Origin: a virus
Strand: one strand, 5' to 3'
IMG/VR virus record: IMGVR_UViG_3300043823_000206
Coordinates: 1 to 31,644 of that record
Length of the DNA: 31,644 nt
Both the position numbers and the translations under genes were made by a program. A model generated the notes under the pieces. That model was not told the DNA's origin, searched no databases, and saw only the letters and a list, made by a program, of their open reading frames with translations. Shown piece by piece: positions 16,186 to 24,882 of this stretch (position 1 is its first letter; each line of letters begins with the position of its first letter).

Positions 16186-16635
16186 TTATTGTGGCTGCGC
16201 CGGTTGTGCGGGCATCGTAGCCATGAAAGCAGTTGGGTCAGTTCCAGCAGCAACAGTTGCGAATTGCGGAATAGCCCATGCCCAGACAGCATCACGCCAG
16301 CCAATCAAGGCTTTTGCATCCGCTGCATACTGGGTGTTCGTGCTGCTGGCGTATGAGGCCGCAGATACTATGTTGTCATAACCCCATGCTTTAGCCCCAG
16401 CGTCAAGGGATTGCTGAATAGCTAATGTGATGCTTGAAACTGTTTCTGCTTGAGTGGGGGCTGGGTTTTGCAAGGCTTGTGCTTGAAGGTCTGAAATTGT
16501 AGTAGCCGTTTGTATTGTTGGTGCAAGAAACGCCACAACAGAAGGGTCTGCGTCATCTACCCATGTAGTAGGAAATGCTTGTTCACAAGCAAATACCCCG
16601 ATTATTTTGTTTGAGGAATCATATTGAACATACAT
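16186..16635 (-). CDS. Possible tail fibre assembly/chaperone protein
   Basis: 149 residues; the ATG comes one base after the giant fibre's stop (TAATATG), with GGGAG a little upstream inside that gene. The N-terminus (MYVQYDSSNKIIGVFACEQ) is a short beta part. The C-terminal half (AKAWGYDNIVSAASYAS.., then DAKALIGWRDAVWAWAIPQF, about 83-133) is helical and resembles the helical domain of fibre-assembly proteins encoded beside phage fibres. Its place right after the largest fibre fits a chaperone that folds or trimerises the fibre, but it could also be a small structural subunit. Confidence 0.65.
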   Translation of the reverse strand: MYVQYDSSNKIIGVFACEQAFPTTWVDDADPSVVAFLAPTIQTATTISDLQAQALQNPAPTQAETVSSITLAIQQSLDAGAKAWGYDNIVSAASYASSTNTQYAADAKALIGWRDAVWAWAIPQFATVAAGTDPTAFMATMPAQPAQPQ

Positions 16636-16636
16636 A

Positions 16637-19600
16637 TTAAACGCTCCCGGCGAAATCCCACCATCCTTTTGTAGAAATCAAAATATTTGATGAAGTATCT
16701 GCCATTCTCCATCGAATTTGCGCGCTGGTATTAGTAAATACCGTTAATTCTACAGGCCCAGTCCACGCCCCGTTAGACATAGCATACAAAGCAAGAGGAA
16801 ATGCGGTTGCGCTAAACCCAGTTACATCTGCACCATCCAAATCAGAAACATACGAAATAGGAATCCCTGCTGGAGTTGATGACGCTTGTGTAAGAATCGC
16901 CAGCATTTTTCGCCCTCTTGGAACTACAAGAGTCCCTGTATTGGCAGAAGCATTGCCGGTTGCACTAATATCGGATGTTGGAGTGGCCCAATAGAATACG
17001 CGCCCTACCTGCTTAAATGATTGCCATTGACTTGAAGCATTAGTAATCATCCCCCCAATATACCGATAATATGTATATCCGCTAGGTAGCGATGGCGCAG
17101 AATTGTTTAAGCTAAAAACAACATCAGTTGTTCCACCAGTAGTAGATATTAGGTAAAAATAATACCAAGTAGAAGCGGCAATACTTCCGGTGTCCAACCC
17201 GCCATTACCAGAACCAGCGACCCAAGCGGAAGTAGTTTTATTTATAGCAGAAGCTAGATTTATGTTAACCGCATTTGTTGAATCTGCGGCTTGGCCCGCA
17301 GCTATTGACATTGTTGTTGAAGAACCTGCGGTGCTCATTTGAGCGCCATTCAAATATCCGTGCATTACTGGAGATGGAGTTGCCCAAGCAAATGAGCTTC
17401 CATTCCATTCCAAGAAAGTGCTTGCGGTTGTTGGGGCAGTGATAAATCCAGTAGTGCTGGCAGCAGTTTGATAGTTGATCTGATTAGCTGCGCCTCCAGC
17501 ATGATTAGTAGCAGTCGCTGCGTTGCCCGAAATACTGATACCCCAAGTTCCAGAAGCACCACCACCAGTCAGAGTAGGGGCATAGGAGTTGTAGTTTGCT
17601 GCTGTGAGGATAGTGCTGCTATTAGCTAGAACCGCAGTCCCTGTGATATTGGTATACCCATTGGCGCGTGTCCAGCTAATAATAGACCCACCAGAAGCAG
17701 AGTACAGCCCCCATGCAGAACTATTGCTGTATAAATACGCATTGTTGTAGCCAGCCAATGCCACACCGATGTCGTTCTCTGTGCCCGATCCATTAGTATA
17801 GAATGAACTACCAGAGCCATTGCCAGCCAGAGTAGCGGAAGAAGCAGAAGTGGCAGAAGTGGCAGTTGCTGCGTTGCCCGTAATATTGATACTCCAAGTA
17901 CCAGAAGCACCTCCGCCGGTTAAGGTAGGGGCGTAGGAGGTGTAGTTTGCTGCGGTGAGGGCTGTGCTACCACCAACAGTAAGCGAGGTAAATGCCCCAG
18001 TAGACGCAGCAGTTGCACCAATCGCAATACCATTCAAACCAGTGGAGGTCACATAGCCCACATAAGCTGGAGAGGTAGATCCGGGCGCAGTTACGTTAAA
18101 CGCGATTTCCGAGGGGGTGCTACCAGCCGTCCAAGTCGTACCGCCGTACCCAGAGTGCAGGGCATTGAAGTCAATGGAGCCAGCGTAGCTATAAGCAGCA
18201 CCGGTATATCCCCAGAAGTCAGCGTTACCGAGCGTAGCACCAGCCAGCGTAGCAGCAGTACCATTGGAGGATACAAAGGCCAGAGAAGCATTGCTGGAAC
18301 CTGTGAAGTTCTCCATCACCTGCGAGTATCCAGCATATACCCCAGTAGTTGCTCCAGTGATATACAGGTTATTCATGGAGGCGTTATTGCTCAACACCAC
18401 ACTACCGGTACCCGTAGCAGAAGTAACGCCCGTACCACCATTGGCGGGAGCCAGAACACCGGAAACCGCAGATCCCAAAGCAAGGCTCGTTGCATTGGTC
18501 AAGTTAATCGAAGCAGGAGTACCGAGATAGTTTCCAGAACCAGTCAGAGTAAGCCCCGACATCGTAGCCCCAGTGCTCAACACAGTACTACCAGACCCCG
18601 TAGCGGTAGATACACCACTACCACCATTTGCCACAGGAAGAATCCCAGAAACACCGGAAGTCAGTGGTAGGTTAGTAGCGTTGGCCAGATTCACCGTGGA
18701 AGGAATACCCAGATTCGGTGTAATCAAAGCGGGAGACGTAGAAAGCACCACACTGCCAGAACCCGTAGAGCTGGTAACCCCAGTACCCCCAGAGGTGACA
18801 GGCAATGTACCCGTGGTCAGAACAGAAGTGCTAGTAGCGTAAACTGCGCCAGAAGATGTAAATGAAGTCAGCCCGGTACCGCCATTACTAGTAGCTAGCG
18901 TACCACTAACCCCAGTGCTAAGAGCCAATCCGGTAGCGTTGGTCAAGGAGATCTGTGCCGGAGTTCCCAGATAAGGGGCGACTAGCGTAGGGCTAGTAGC
19001 AAGCACCAGAGCACCAGAACCAGTGGAGAGCGAAGTACCCGTACCCCCATTGGCCGTAGGCAGAACACCGGTAATCGCAGATGAATTGATATTTAAGGCA
19101 CCATAAGCAGGTACATTCCCACTACCAGCAGAAAGCAATGGAAGCCCAGAGGACCCCGGAGCAAGCTGTCCAATGGCCGAAGTGCTGCTTGAATACAGTA
19201 ATCCACCAACCCCAGTGAACGCGGTTAATCCAGTACCCCCAGCTACAGTAGGTAAAGTACCTGTAGTTATAGCAGTGGTAGACGTTGTATATAGCGCTCT
19301 GTTAGCCCCAGCAAACCCAGTTAATCCGGTACCCCCTTGGCTTGTAGGGAGTACTCCAGAAGTTGCATGTGATAGGTTTAAGTTGGTTATTTGTGAGCCG
19401 TTACCAACAAAGTAAGAAGCGGTAAAAGTACCATCATTGTTAAGCGTTGCTACTTGCTGTGGGCCTACCGTACCATTTGGGGTAAGGTTAAATGCAAACA
19501 TCGTACCCGCTGCAGTATCACTGAAGTTCTGAGTAGCATCAACATCAATAGAAGCAGCGTAAACGAATCCTGATGTACCGTATCCATAATAGTCAACATT

Positions 19601-21568
19601 ACCAATCGTATCCCCGCTAATAACGGCTGCAGGGCTTGCGCTGGTTCCTCGCGCAGTCTTCACTGAAAAGGACGAATTGGTGAGGATATTGCCACTAGGA
19701 GGTGCCCCGTTATACGAGGTAGAGTCCAGCGAATATCCGTTTACATCTACAGATGTAGTGGCTAGCGTACCAATCGCCAAGTTACCTACACTACCGTTGT
19801 ATTCGGCAGCAGAAGGCAGCGTGGACATAATGGCCGCTACAGAAGGGGAGCTGAACCCAGACACCATTCCAACTGATGCAACAGTCTGTGAAACGCTAAC
19901 TTGATAGGTACCTGTACCGCCAGTACCTGTAATGAACGCAACAATAGTCGTTCCATCAGCAATTTCAGGCCCACCTGATTCAGCAATGCCTTGACCGGGG
20001 ATAATTGTCCCAGCACTGATGGAGGTAACCGTCAAAGTTGTTCCGCTTATGGAGCCAACAAACGTGGCAGCGGTACTATTAGTCAGGTTAAACGAAAACA
20101 GGGTAGGGGTAGATACTTCATTCCAAGCCCCAGAAGTGTCGCAGTCGATTGAAGCTGCATAAGCAAGTTCTTCCCCGTTATACCCCCAGTAATCAACGTT
20201 ACCAATGGTGTCCCCAGAGATCATAGCTACTGGAGAACCGGGAGTACCTCGCGCGGTCAGGAAAGCCTGTGATGCGTTGTTGATAATGTTACTGCCAACG
20301 TTCTGTGCATACTCAGTACTTTCAATGGAATACCCATTAACATCTACAGCAGTAGTAGCAATAGTACCTACTGACATGTTACCAACAGCACCGTCTTGCT
20401 GGTTGCTGGAAATAAGCGTGGTAATGTTCGCAGCTTCGGGGGGCGCGGATCCCGCAAATCCAGCAAGAATAGCAACGTTCGTAAGCGTGGCAGCTGCCGT
20501 ACCAAGTGTATATGTACCTACCCCACCGGTACCCGTACCGTATCCGGTAATGAATACATCTTCTGGAAGCCCAGTTCCTTCAACAACCATGCCCAGATAC
20601 AATGCCCCAGAAGTAACAGCCGTTACGGTCAGCGAAGTTCCAGAAGTGTTGGCGGTACCTGAAAAGGTACCAACAGGAAGCACATTGAAATTAATCAGTA
20701 CAGGGGTGGAATACTCCAGCCAATTATCTGCAGCTACAAAGTCAATCGAAGCAGCGTAGGCAAATTCAGTACCATCCCCGCCCCAAACATCCACATTTCC
20801 TAGTACGTCTCCGACCTGTGAAGGTAATGGGGATGTAGGTGTACCTCTGCTGGAACTAAACCCAATAGAGGCGTTTGAATTATTGTTGCTCCCGCTGTAG
20901 AACTGGGCATCTACAGAATACCCACCGGTGTAATCAACGCTATCAGTGGTAATGTAGCTGAACGCAGCGGGGGCAGGAGTACCACCAATCTGAGAATCCT
21001 GAATGGTACAACCATCCAAATTAACCCCAGTCAGGGTACCACCAGTGAAATTTACCGAAGCAGATGCAAGAGTTGCACCGCTGATTGCACCACCGGTAAT
21101 GGTCGCATTGGAAGAAGTGACTGTACCGGTAAACGTGTTGGTTCCGCTAGTGATCGTTGCATTGGCCAGCGTAGCAGAAGTAGTGTTGGTCAGCGTTGTG
21201 AACTTACCAGAAGAGGCAGTTGCAGCCCCCAAGTTAGGAACAAACGCGTTACCACTTGCATCCAACCATAACCCCTTTTCAGAGGGGTAAGTAACAAATA
21301 CGTTAGCTGGGTTACCAGACAAAGCAATATGGGAGCCTGTAGAGCTTTCATAAACCGTATCACGGGATAGAGTCCCAGTACCCGCAGTGGAGTACGTACC
21401 AATACCAACTTCCCAATTATTGCCATCGACAATAGTGTAATAGGTGGTATTCCCATTACCGATGTTGTCAAAATCTTGGAAGCCGGGAACAGCACCATTA
21501 AGAGTAACGGTACCGGTCCCAGAGGTTGTGGTGAGTTCTTGGACTCTATCCAATAATACTAGTGCCAT
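16637..21568 (-). CDS. Giant modular tail fibre protein 1
   Basis: 1643 residues, the largest complete gene here; AGGAG before the ATG. The N-terminal domain (1-115: TTTSGTGTVTLNGAVPGFQDF, WEVGIGTYSTAGTGTLSRD, FVTYPSEKG) is a known virion-anchoring type. Four copies of a beta module with (I/L)GN(V/A)DxWG and YAASID signatures follow (about 222-298, 424-500, 625-700, 1084-1165). Two copies of a second module (SGT[ST]LTVT, GTGGxGTY; 301-372, 502-572) are inserted between them. Seven GG[TS]G linker repeats span 735-1050, and two ANYxSYAPTLTGGGASGTW units lie at 1204-1237 and 1321-1354. The C-terminus (1400-1643) has two more beta domains, probably for receptor contact. Host binding is inferred from family and position. 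Confidence 0.9.
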   Translation of the reverse strand: MALVLLDRVQELTTTSGTGTVTLNGAVPGFQDFDNIGNGNTTYYTIVDGNNWEVGIGTYSTAGTGTLSRDTVYESSTGSHIALSGNPANVFVTYPSEKGLWLDASGNAFVPNLGAATASSGKFTTLTNTTSATLANATITSGTNTFTGTVTSSNATITGGAISGATLASASVNFTGGTLTGVNLDGCTIQDSQIGGTPAPAAFSYITTDSVDYTGGYSVDAQFYSGSNNNSNASIGFSSSRGTPTSPLPSQVGDVLGNVDVWGGDGTEFAYAASIDFVAADNWLEYSTPVLINFNVLPVGTFSGTANTSGTSLTVTAVTSGALYLGMVVEGTGLPEDVFITGYGTGTGGVGTYTLGTAAATLTNVAILAGFAGSAPPEAANITTLISSNQQDGAVGNMSVGTIATTAVDVNGYSIESTEYAQNVGSNIINNASQAFLTARGTPGSPVAMISGDTIGNVDYWGYNGEELAYAASIDCDTSGAWNEVSTPTLFSFNLTNSTAATFVGSISGTTLTVTSISAGTIIPGQGIAESGGPEIADGTTIVAFITGTGGTGTYQVSVSQTVASVGMVSGFSSPSVAAIMSTLPSAAEYNGSVGNLAIGTLATTSVDVNGYSLDSTSYNGAPPSGNILTNSSFSVKTARGTSASPAAVISGDTIGNVDYYGYGTSGFVYAASIDVDATQNFSDTAAGTMFAFNLTPNGTVGPQQVATLNNDGTFTASYFVGNGSQITNLNLSHATSGVLPTSQGGTGLTGFAGANRALYTTSTTAITTGTLPTVAGGTGLTAFTGVGGLLYSSSTSAIGQLAPGSSGLPLLSAGSGNVPAYGALNINSSAITGVLPTANGGTGTSLSTGSGALVLATSPTLVAPYLGTPAQISLTNATGLALSTGVSGTLATSNGGTGLTSFTSSGAVYATSTSVLTTGTLPVTSGGTGVTSSTGSGSVVLSTSPALITPNLGIPSTVNLANATNLPLTSGVSGILPVANGGSGVSTATGSGSTVLSTGATMSGLTLTGSGNYLGTPASINLTNATSLALGSAVSGVLAPANGGTGVTSATGTGSVVLSNNASMNNLYITGATTGVYAGYSQVMENFTGSSNASLAFVSSNGTAATLAGATLGNADFWGYTGAAYSYAGSIDFNALHSGYGGTTWTAGSTPSEIAFNVTAPGSTSPAYVGYVTSTGLNGIAIGATAASTGAFTSLTVGGSTALTAANYTSYAPTLTGGGASGTWSINITGNAATATSATSASSATLAGNGSGSSFYTNGSGTENDIGVALAGYNNAYLYSNSSAWGLYSASGGSIISWTRANGYTNITGTAVLANSSTILTAANYNSYAPTLTGGGASGTWGISISGNAATATNHAGGAANQINYQTAASTTGFITAPTTASTFLEWNGSSFAWATPSPVMHGYLNGAQMSTAGSSTTMSIAAGQAADSTNAVNINLASAINKTTSAWVAGSGNGGLDTGSIAASTWYYFYLISTTGGTTDVVFSLNNSAPSLPSGYTYYRYIGGMITNASSQWQSFKQVGRVFYWATPTSDISATGNASANTGTLVVPRGRKMLAILTQASSTPAGIPISYVSDLDGADVTGFSATAFPLALYAMSNGAWTGPVELTVFTNTSAQIRWRMADTSSNILISTKGWWDFAGSV
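18419..19366 (-). repeat. GGTG-type fibre linker repeats, seven copies
   Basis: Residues 735-1050 of the giant fibre hold seven variants of L[PA]xxxGG[TS]G (near 740, 772, 836, 891, 921, 977 and 1038), spaced 30-60 residues apart with similar flanks (SGVLP, LTNAT, VVLSTSP). This segment type forms the shaft in many phage fibres. Confidence 0.85.
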
Positions 21569-21584
21569 GGTAGGCTCCTATATG

Positions 21585-22148
21585 TTACGCAGTCAGGCTA
21601 TAGGTAACGCTTAGGGTGTCACCATTTGACACAGTTTTAGACCCAGCAGTAAAGTCCCCTGCACTGAACAACGTACCAGTGGTGGAGTCAATAGACGCTG
21701 AACCGCCAACGTTAATAAAGCAGCCAGCTACAGTACCAGACGAAGTGATGGAAAATATCACAGCAGTACTGGTAGTAATGGTGCCAGCAGAAGCAGTTCC
21801 GAACACGGGAGTCTTACGTGTACCAGAATAGGTAGGGGCATTAGCACCGCCAACTTCCAGCCATCCACTATGGCTAGCTTGTGTATCGGATACATTGGGG
21901 GTACCGGTGCCCATCAGGCCCATAACCACAGCGCCAGCAGTAGTATTGTTCAGGTACGCAGTGACAATGCTGTTTTGACCCCCGGTTGTAACCAAATTGG
22001 AGAATCCATCGGTCCACTTCAGGTTACCTTCAGAATCACGACATTCAACGGTGTAGTACCCGTTAATGCCCATCTTTTCTACGTGCCCGGCCCCGCGAAC
22101 TACGGTAGCATCGCACGCTTCAATGGCGTTCAGCTTCTCGGAAAACAT
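21585..22148 (-). CDS. Conserved phage virion protein near fibre genes
   Basis: 187 residues; AAGGAGG five bases before the ATG, one of the best ribosome sites here. The N-terminal third (GINGYYTVECRDSEGNLKW, then FSNLVTTGGQNSIVTAYL) matches a recurring phage structural family with a YTVECRD..GNLKW signature. The middle has SHSGWLEVGG and a Thr/Ser-rich beta-strand series, ending in FTAGSKTVSNGDTLSVTYSL, typical of an outer beta-sandwich protein. It sits just upstream of the giant fibre. A virion surface or fibre-attachment role is inferred; no enzyme motif is present. Confidence 0.7.
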   Translation of the reverse strand: MFSEKLNAIEACDATVVRGAGHVEKMGINGYYTVECRDSEGNLKWTDGFSNLVTTGGQNSIVTAYLNNTTAGAVVMGLMGTGTPNVSDTQASHSGWLEVGGANAPTYSGTRKTPVFGTASAGTITTSTAVIFSITSSGTVAGCFINVGGSASIDSTTGTLFSAGDFTAGSKTVSNGDTLSVTYSLTA

Positions 22149-22157
22149 AAAACCTCC

Positions 22158-22397
22158 TTACGATTGAGATTGTGCGGGTTGCGCTTGGGTATCCGCAGAT
22201 TGGGTTGAATCCGTAGCGGGCGCGGCTGCGGAGGGTGCTACATCTTGTGTTTGAGCCGCTTGAGCAGCCTGCTGTACTTGGGGAATAGCTTGCTGGCGGG
22301 TTTTGCTCACGAGTTCTTCAGCCACTTCCATGGGCAACTTGCGCAGGGCAGCAAGGATCATTTCCACTTCTTTTACAGCAAAGGTCAGGGTAATCAT
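22158..22397 (-). CDS. Small conserved phage protein with helical head and Gln/Ala tail
   Basis: 79 residues; AAGGAG precedes the ATG. The first 40 residues (LTFAVKEVEMILAALRKLPMEVAEELVSK) form one or two amphipathic helices of a type common in small ORFs of tail regions. The rest is Gln/Ala/Pro/Ser-rich and probably disordered. The function is unknown; helical adaptor or assembly-factor roles are possible given neighbouring neck and fibre genes. Confidence 0.65.
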   Translation of the reverse strand: MITLTFAVKEVEMILAALRKLPMEVAEELVSKTRQQAIPQVQQAAQAAQTQDVAPSAAAPATDSTQSADTQAQPAQSQS

Positions 22398-22408
22398 TGT
22401 GTTTCTCC

Positions 22409-22618
22409 TTAGTTGATTGTTTGTGTTGTGCTGCTAGGTGCAGGAGCAGCTGCCTGTTGAGTATCCGGGTGATTCAAATTTATGTGCTTAATGAGCGCAG
22501 CCTTTTGTGGGGGCTTGATAACCGTCTGGAAATTAATGCGCTTATGGGTGCTACGGCTAGCCACTTCAGCTTCACGCTTGGGGAATACTTCAGCAGGTGC
22601 TTTGGGAGGTATAGCCAT
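22409..22618 (-). CDS. Small hypothetical phage protein
   Basis: 69 residues; GGAG eight bases before the ATG (TGGAGATTAACGATG) supports the start. The N-terminus is Pro/Ala/Lys-rich (MAIPPKAPAEVFPKREAEV), the centre is basic (RSTHKRINFQTVIKPPQKA) and the C-terminal tail is Ala/Pro/Thr-rich. I recognise no family. It has the same gene spacing as its neighbours, so it is a real gene, probably a minor structural or assembly component. Confidence 0.6.
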   Translation of the reverse strand: MAIPPKAPAEVFPKREAEVASRSTHKRINFQTVIKPPQKAALIKHINLNHPDTQQAAAPAPSSTTQTIN

Positions 22619-22620
22619 CG

Positions 22621-23079
22621 TTAATCTCCAGAACTAATGATAGTGGCGCTAGTATAGCTGCCAACCGATAAGATTGCAGTGCCTGCGGTCGCTGCGGGGA
22701 ACTGCACCGTGAAACTGTTGGAACAGACCTTATCCGAGCCAAAATTCAGCACAAAACATGCCGCCTTAGTCGCGTAATTGTACACCAAAGCACCACGGGC
22801 CGTAAACGAAGCAGGGTTCCAAACAGCATTGGCGAAGGACATGTAAACCGTGTTGGAATTGTTATCCACCGTGGGGGTTACCGTAATGGTAAGCGCTTGG
22901 CCCCCGGCCGTATATCCAGTACCGACAACTTCATTCAGGGCCGTGTATGCCGTGGTGGTGTTATCCAGATTGGCATTACCGTTGTACAGAGCGATGTAGT
23001 ACGTATCGGTACTTAGGTTTTCGACCCCGTTCATGAGGTTCTGCATGAAGGTCGTGGTTGCGGTTTGGGTGATCGCCAT
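22621..23079 (-). CDS. Conserved beta-rich neck/virion protein
   Basis: 152 residues; the ATG overlaps the upstream adaptor stop by one base (TAATG), so translation is coupled. The sequence has DTYYIALYNGNANLDNTTTAY, EVVGTGYTAGGQALT and FVLNFGSDKVCSNSFTVQFP. The GYTAGG-containing family is common as a small structural protein encoded beside head-tail adaptors, and its strands suggest a beta-sandwich. A head-completion or tail role is inferred from location. Confidence 0.7.
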   Translation of the reverse strand: MAITQTATTTFMQNLMNGVENLSTDTYYIALYNGNANLDNTTTAYTALNEVVGTGYTAGGQALTITVTPTVDNNSNTVYMSFANAVWNPASFTARGALVYNYATKAACFVLNFGSDKVCSNSFTVQFPAATAGTAILSVGSYTSATIISSGD

Positions 23080-23990
23080 TACGGATTAACCTTTATCTTG
23101 GCCTGCTCATCGCGGTAGGCATCGCCACGTTCCAGTCCAGTACCCAGACGGTTGAGTTGTTGCATGGCTTCTTGGTACTTACTTTCGTAATACCCGATCA
23201 GATCCTGCTCGCCCTTCATAAAGAGCATAGCTTCTCGCATAGCGCCATAAAATAGCACGGGGTCATAGTTGTCGCCCACCCAGCTTGTTCCAGTGGCGTT
23301 GGAAACTTGAGTAACGGTAAGTACCAGACCCGACCCCGTGTTCCCGATAGATGAGCAAGATAAGGTGTCTCCAACCACATAAAAATTACCCCCAAAGGTC
23401 AGATTTACAGCCGTAATAGCCCCACCGGTGACCACAATATCCGCCACAGCATTGGCCCCAGTACCGTTGGTAAGCGATACATTCGGATATACCCCATTGG
23501 TATACCCCACGCCACCGTTAGTAATCACGAGAAGGGAGATCTGCCCTTGTACGATGGTGGGTGGGTAGTAGAAATAGTGCATCTCCACCGTGTAGGTCTG
23601 GTCCGGCGTAGGGCCCAAGATATAAGTTAGTTCATTAACATTACCGTATTGGGGGCCAAACAAGGCATAGCATCGGGGCAAGCCATTGGCAGCAGGATTT
23701 GGAAACGCCTCACGGATGTAGTTCACATCCTTGTTCAGCAGGTAGTTGTAGTTGCCCGAAGAATCAATTACCGCCACAGAGAACGACGACAGATAGTCAT
23801 CCGGCAATGTCAAATAGGGGTTACTCGGTGTAGTGTCGCCCGTCACGTTTTTGCGTAAAGCAGATAGCTGCACCGAGTTGTAAATGCGATCTTCGGCCTC
23901 CTGTACAAACACAGGGATATTCGCCACAAACAACTGTTCGGTGTTCTCAGCGTAAGCCTGAATCGTGTTATACAGGGTTTCGTAGTTCAT
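23079..23990 (-). CDS. Head-tail adaptor protein (SU10-type) with beta insertion
   Basis: 303 residues; the start overlaps the upstream stop (TAATG). The N-terminus (LYNTIQAYAENTEQLFVANIPVFVQEAEDRIYN, 6-38) matches adaptor proteins of short-tailed phages such as SU10, which join portal to tail. The core continues with YLTLPDDYLSSFSVAV and MHYFYYPP. Residues 154-232 form a separate beta domain (NGGVGYTNGVYPNVSL, DIVVTGGAITAVNL, GDTLSCSSIGNTGSG) inserted before the helical C-terminus (FYGAMREAMLFMKGEQDLIG, YYESKYQEAMQQLNRL). The same gene neighbourhood holds a second adaptor at 24883-25815. The insertion probably faces outward on the virion neck. Confidence 0.78.
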   Translation of the reverse strand: MNYETLYNTIQAYAENTEQLFVANIPVFVQEAEDRIYNSVQLSALRKNVTGDTTPSNPYLTLPDDYLSSFSVAVIDSSGNYNYLLNKDVNYIREAFPNPAANGLPRCYALFGPQYGNVNELTYILGPTPDQTYTVEMHYFYYPPTIVQGQISLLVITNGGVGYTNGVYPNVSLTNGTGANAVADIVVTGGAITAVNLTFGGNFYVVGDTLSCSSIGNTGSGLVLTVTQVSNATGTSWVGDNYDPVLFYGAMREAMLFMKGEQDLIGYYESKYQEAMQQLNRLGTGLERGDAYRDEQAKIKVNP

Positions 23991-24268
23991 TAGCCCATTT
24001 TCCCACTGGTTTTACGGCCTTTGGTGGCAGCGCCATAACCGCGCATTTCACCGGTACCTTGGGGGTTCACGCCCTTGTAGTTACCCTTGCTCAGGCCGCC
24101 AACAGAAATGTTGTACTTGTCCACGGGGTTACCAGACATATCTACCACGTTTTCAGCGGCAGAGTCAGCGTTTGTCATAGGTTGTTTGTACACGCCGATG
24201 TCGTTGCCACCACCGGTAGGGTATACAAAGCCCGTCAGGTTACTCGCTTGGGTATCGCGCTTGGCCAT
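23990..24268 (-). CDS. Small conserved phage protein with basic C-terminus
   Basis: 92 residues, starting one base after the stop of the 55-residue gene. The N-terminal part (SNLTGFVYPTGGGNDIGVYKQ) is uncharged; the last 20 residues (MRGYGAATKGRKTSGKMG) are basic and Gly-rich. A RGxGAAxKGxxxxGKM ending is a recurrent signature in small ORFs beside phage adaptor genes. It overlaps the adaptor by one base. The function is unknown; the basic end suggests contact with DNA or an acidic capsid surface. Confidence 0.65.
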   Translation of the reverse strand: MAKRDTQASNLTGFVYPTGGGNDIGVYKQPMTNADSAAENVVDMSGNPVDKYNISVGGLSKGNYKGVNPQGTGEMRGYGAATKGRKTSGKMG

Positions 24269-24269
24269 G

Positions 24270-24437
24270 TTATTTACCTCGCTGGTTCATCGCACGGGCC
24301 ATGTTACGGCCGTACTTCTTCATATCAGAAGAGGTTACACCACCCTTCTTCATGCCCTTGGGCTCTTTCTTTTCGGACTGCTTAATCATTTTTGCGATCA
24401 GCTTCTTGTCCTGTGCTTCATCTGCATGCTTGGCCAT
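24270..24437 (-). CDS. 55-residue MKKGG-type phage protein
   Basis: This short gene has AGGAGG four bases before its ATG and ends one base before the next start. It encodes a Lys-rich, mostly helical protein (KKLIAKMIKQSEKKEPK) with a central GMKKGGVTSSDMKKYG and a closing RNMARAMNQRGK. The MKKGG motif recurs in three neighbouring genes. No function is known; high charge and small size suggest a DNA- or capsid-associated virion component. Confidence 0.72.
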   Translation of the reverse strand: MAKHADEAQDKKLIAKMIKQSEKKEPKGMKKGGVTSSDMKKYGRNMARAMNQRGK

Positions 24438-24445
24438 ATTGCCTC

Positions 24446-24880
24446 CTAAGAAGTTAATACAGTAACTGTACCAATAGTTACCACAGGTATCAAGCTGTTA
24501 GGGGTTAATGCCCTATCGAAATAGCTTGCACCACCTACGGGGTTCCACGCCCATTGAAATACTCGGCTACCAGATTCTGGATATCCGTACTCGTCCACGT
24601 TATTCACGTTGGGGTCATACAGGTTGGTTAAAACGCCACTTTGCCCAGACACATAGTAGCTTACATCCGGCCGAGGCTCTAACACAGCCTGCGGGTCATT
24701 AACTGGGTACATCCCAAGCTGCAACTGGGGATGGTCAGGATCCCAACAAGTCTTGCATACCTTGATTCGGTAGGGCTTAGTCTTTATGGTCTCTACCCGC
24801 AGCTCCGTCAGCTTGTACCGTTGGGCGCAGCGATCACATTCAGCAATCGCATATTTACCCGAGGCGTATTTACTGGGCAT
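24446..24880 (-). CDS. Zinc-ribbon virion-associated protein
   Basis: 144 residues; GGGAGA five bases before the ATG. Two pairs of cysteines (C15-x2-C18 in AECDRCAQRYKL and C42-x2-C45 in IKVCKTCWDP) form a likely zinc ribbon. The following HPQLQLGMYPVNDPQAVLEPRPD is characteristic of a conserved phage structural family. The C-terminal half is beta-rich and Tyr/Asn/Gly-rich. It lies between the two adaptor genes, which suggests a neck component stabilised by zinc. No nuclease residues are visible. It could instead be a regulator, but its position argues against that. Confidence 0.75.
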   Translation of the reverse strand: MPSKYASGKYAIAECDRCAQRYKLTELRVETIKTKPYRIKVCKTCWDPDHPQLQLGMYPVNDPQAVLEPRPDVSYYVSGQSGVLTNLYDPNVNNVDEYGYPESGSRVFQWAWNPVGGASYFDRALTPNSLIPVVTIGTVTVLTS

Positions 24881-24882
24881 GG

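Noticed and set aside
21003-21290. Plus-strand Val/Pro-rich frames across the fibre genes
   Set aside because: They are reverse-strand reflections of Thr/Gly/Asn-rich fibre codons; many similar short frames occur across 16637-21568.
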